From Magicicada cassinii (Eukaryota; Arthropoda; Insecta; Hemiptera; Cicadidae), in assembly GCA_028571305.1 (NCBI GenBank), contig JAOXNS010244332.1:1-21399 (forward strand): a DNA stretch of 21,399 nucleotides, written 5' to 3'. The translations under genes and the position numbers were made by a program. Under the pieces are notes generated by a model that was not told the DNA's origin, did not search any database, and saw only the letters and a program-made list of their open reading frames with translations. Positions 19,017 to 21,399 of this stretch are shown piece by piece. Numbering within the stretch: the stretch's first letter is position 1; each line of letters opens with the position of its first letter.

Positions 19017-19700
19017 TTAAATTTGTAAACGATTTGTTTTTAATAAGTAACATTCGGTCTACGAAATATCTATTATAACCTAAATATAGTAAATAATATA
19101 TATTGTTGTTTTGTACGTTTTCGTTACTTGTATTTTTATTTTGCATGTTGTTATCATTTATTACAGCTGGTATTTAATAAGTATGTGTAATGTTTGTTTA
19201 ATTTAATATTTAATAGTAATATTATTAATATATTATTATTAACATTATTAATATTATTTAATAAATAATATGTGTGTATGTATCTGGTAGGTAATAGATA
19301 AGTGTGTGATCAAATGTTATAAAGTACATTGGTTGACAAATATACGTGAATACACGAGATAAGCTGTATAAGTACGCCAGTAAAAGCTGTTGCGCAATTG
19401 CAATGTTGCGCAGAAAGATTATGCAAGGTAACCAAAAAAATACTGTAATATATGTTGTGTTTGTTCATACCGTTTACTCGATAATTATCTAAATGTTTTA
19501 ATGACCTCCGATGTAAATGGGTGGTTTGTGATGATGACATACATCTCAAAACATGTAAAACATAGTATAAGTAAACTCACCGCACGGAATTATTGTTGTA
19601 TTAGGCAATACAAACACTTCGCGTACATTCTGTCTAATATTAATAAGTAAAAATCGAGCAAATACCGTATTTGTTGTGTTGCCCTTAAAAAATTGCTTTA
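19017..19700. other. Very AT-rich noncoding DNA
   Basis: No gene. 19196-19270 is almost purely A/T, with TAATATTATTAATAT-type words in both orientations that could fold back. Confidence 0.5.
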
Positions 19701-19870
19701 CGTCTATAACGTCGTGTCTAGTGTGAGACGAGACGCATTCTTGTCATTTTCATTGGTGCCACAACTCGTCGCTCAACTACGATCAATTTTGTGGTGTCAA
19801 CCTGCAGCAGCTGCCACAGTCTGCTACTTGACGATAAGCTAAGAGAAACGATGCCACTGTACCACGATTT
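19701..19870. other. Modest GC-richer patch without recognised content
   Basis: This patch has more CpG and G+C than its flanks (CGTCGTGTC, GAGACGAGACGC, CTGCAGCAGCTGCC). It lacks LTR ends and an open frame. It could be regulatory or a decayed element; I cannot say which. Confidence 0.3.
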
Positions 19871-21399
19871 TCACTAAACAATTTGAAGCTATAAACTTTG
19901 TCACTGTGATCGACTTTAGATTTTAATAATAAATGTTAGTTTCTACTTTGTTTTGTAGGAAAAGGAGATAGCGCCCACGTAAAAATACCGATGATGTATA
20001 TTGCATCATTTTAACACCATTTAAAGTTCTCGCAAATTCATAACTCAGATAACAAAATTTTAGGAAACGTCTCTTTGTCTTGTTGTAATTTAAACGGTTT
20101 TTTCGCAAAGTCCTTTAATAACCTTTTAAAGGTTTCTTTTTATTTCAACTATGTTCCCTGGTATACCTAAAATATCAACTGAGAATTTTATACTCATTTA
20201 TGTAAGTATTCGTTAATTATGTAACAAGAATAATTTATACCTAAATCGGTATGATGTGAAGAGGTACAGAAACAACGGAATAATATAAATACATACCCAA
20301 TTATGTCGGTCGTCTGTTCATAGGTGTGCATCTTTATAACAGATGCGACTTTATTCTGATCACCGTGGTGTGAAACATGTTGTGTTGGGGATGATAGTTA
20401 ATAGTTGTGTAATGTCAATAGCATGTTCACTATGTTAACTAGCATGATAGTTAGTAACGAAACACATGGCTATGTTCTACAAGAAATATTTAACGAAAAT
20501 AGTTTTACCTGTTGATTAATATATTCGTAACGATTCCTTGTTCGTTAGTTTTACATTCATAATATTTCTCATGTTTGTAAATGTCACATTATTAATTTTT
20601 GCTTGGAAAGCTGATTGTTAATCATTAATGTTACTAACGTACTGCAATCAAATATCTTTCAGTTTTCTGTGTGCAGTAATAAATGTTGTATGCAGAAATA
20701 AGAAATACACTATTTGGACTTCTAAAAGGATGTACCACTTGTTAGGATGCACGTTAATTTGACGTTGGTAACAAAAGCTCTATCAGGATGTGCGCATTCT
20801 CTCTATTTCCAAATGTAAATTTAATTTAGCAGTCACTGAAGGCAACCTTAATTCAGTTGACTGAACGACGGAGTGAGCCTCAAGGGAGTTTAATTATGAA
20901 TACAAACCAGATAAATTGAGGACTGAATAGTGAAGAACGTATTTTAAATTGTCCATTGAATTTGTAACAAAACGAAATACAACGGCTTGTGTGCAGGCGG
21001 TCTTGTCCCTGTTGTACAAATCTGCTACTTAATGCTATTGGTAAATTATTATCTAAGTTTTCTTTGTGTAGTGTATAAGTTGACATTTATTCAGATTTGA
21101 AGCAGGCGTTAAAGCTGATTAAGAAGATTTTAAATGGCGTGTAGTAGAGCACCTGAAGTTTATTAAGGTGTACACAACTTCTAACGATACACAAAAATAA
21201 CTGTACGCTCAGATGTTTCAATAGATCCTTACACTCACCCCCCGTCACTGCCTCCCTTAATATAAACACAGTATCTGTACCACTATACTTAATGTATATT
21301 TGTAAACACAAAATAAAACACTAAACAAACTAATACCTGAACAAATACAAATCAATACAAAACATGACACAATTTTCAAAGCACTCAACATCGAAAATA
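19871..21399. other. AT-rich noncoding DNA to the window end
   Basis: No gene is recognised. Minor structures are a perfect 15-bp palindrome AACCTTTTAAAGGTT (20120-20134), a 6-bp stem GCATCT/AGATGC (20328-20346) and two GATAGTTA words (20392, 20447). The short minus frames at 20880-21311 have no domain I know. Confidence 0.5.

Noticed and set aside
18706-19020. 104-codon plus frame, among the longest in the window
   Set aside because: It lies within the minus-oriented solo LTR, crosses its TATA region and resembles no protein I know.
18556-19020. Target duplication of the LTR at 18560
   Set aside because: TATA and TTAA differ at two of four positions, so no duplication can be claimed.
1-21399. 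tRNA genes, rRNA, CRISPR arrays or a multi-gene defence or biosynthetic system
   Set aside because: By-eye reading found no cloverleaf with A and B boxes, no regularly spaced repeats with unique spacers and no set of linked intact genes. A dedicated tRNA or profile search was not possible here.

Overview
The window looks like gene-poor DNA from a large, AT-rich, repeat-laden animal genome, most likely an insect. Four things point that way. The base composition is roughly two-thirds A+T. No long intact reading frame is present. Decayed LINE ends of the 'LYGSETW' type are common in large insect genomes. Solo LTRs of one family sit beside a dead pogo/Tigger-type transposon. The palindrome TAGGCCTA recurs, which from general familiarity (not a search) I associate with cockroach-like and other hemimetabolous insects. 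Genus and chromosome cannot be read from the sequence.

Layout. 1-1240 is A-rich noncoding DNA with a YY1-like word near 863. 1261-1500 is a sharp CpG island (about 60 percent G+C and about 28 CpGs by hand count) followed by a consensus splice donor at 1551/1552. A second GC-rich block (1962-2211) is bracketed by plausible acceptor and donor sites. Together they are the best candidate for a host promoter with noncoding 5' exons. 2382-2666 and 6032-6240 are two unrelated minisatellites with periods of 106 and about 99 bp. 4937-5420 holds the minus-strand 3' end of a LINE. 6599-6750 holds a 105-nt pyrimidine run followed by an ATT microsatellite. 8501-8593 is a long imperfect palindrome.

The centre (9319-12460) is a mobile-element cluster. 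Two solo LTRs of related type lie in opposite orientation (9319-9809 minus, 9879-10401 plus). They are followed by a decayed pogo-like transposase with CENP-B-like, DDE and PHD-like parts (10561-12050), then a cluster of palindromic TCACGAGATTACC words (12326-12455). A truncated LTR of the same family lies at 12798, inside one copy of a dispersed repeat whose uninterrupted copy is at 16472. A further LTR lies at 18560-19016. LINE scraps occur at 16268-16440 and 18070-18234. The rest is AT-rich noncoding DNA with microsatellites and small hairpins.

I see no intact host protein-coding gene, tRNA, rRNA or CRISPR array. Nothing shows a working multi-gene system. The notable content is the layered history of mobile elements, the LTR preference for ATAT sites, the palindrome cluster beside the pogo-like gene, and the candidate CpG-island promoter.
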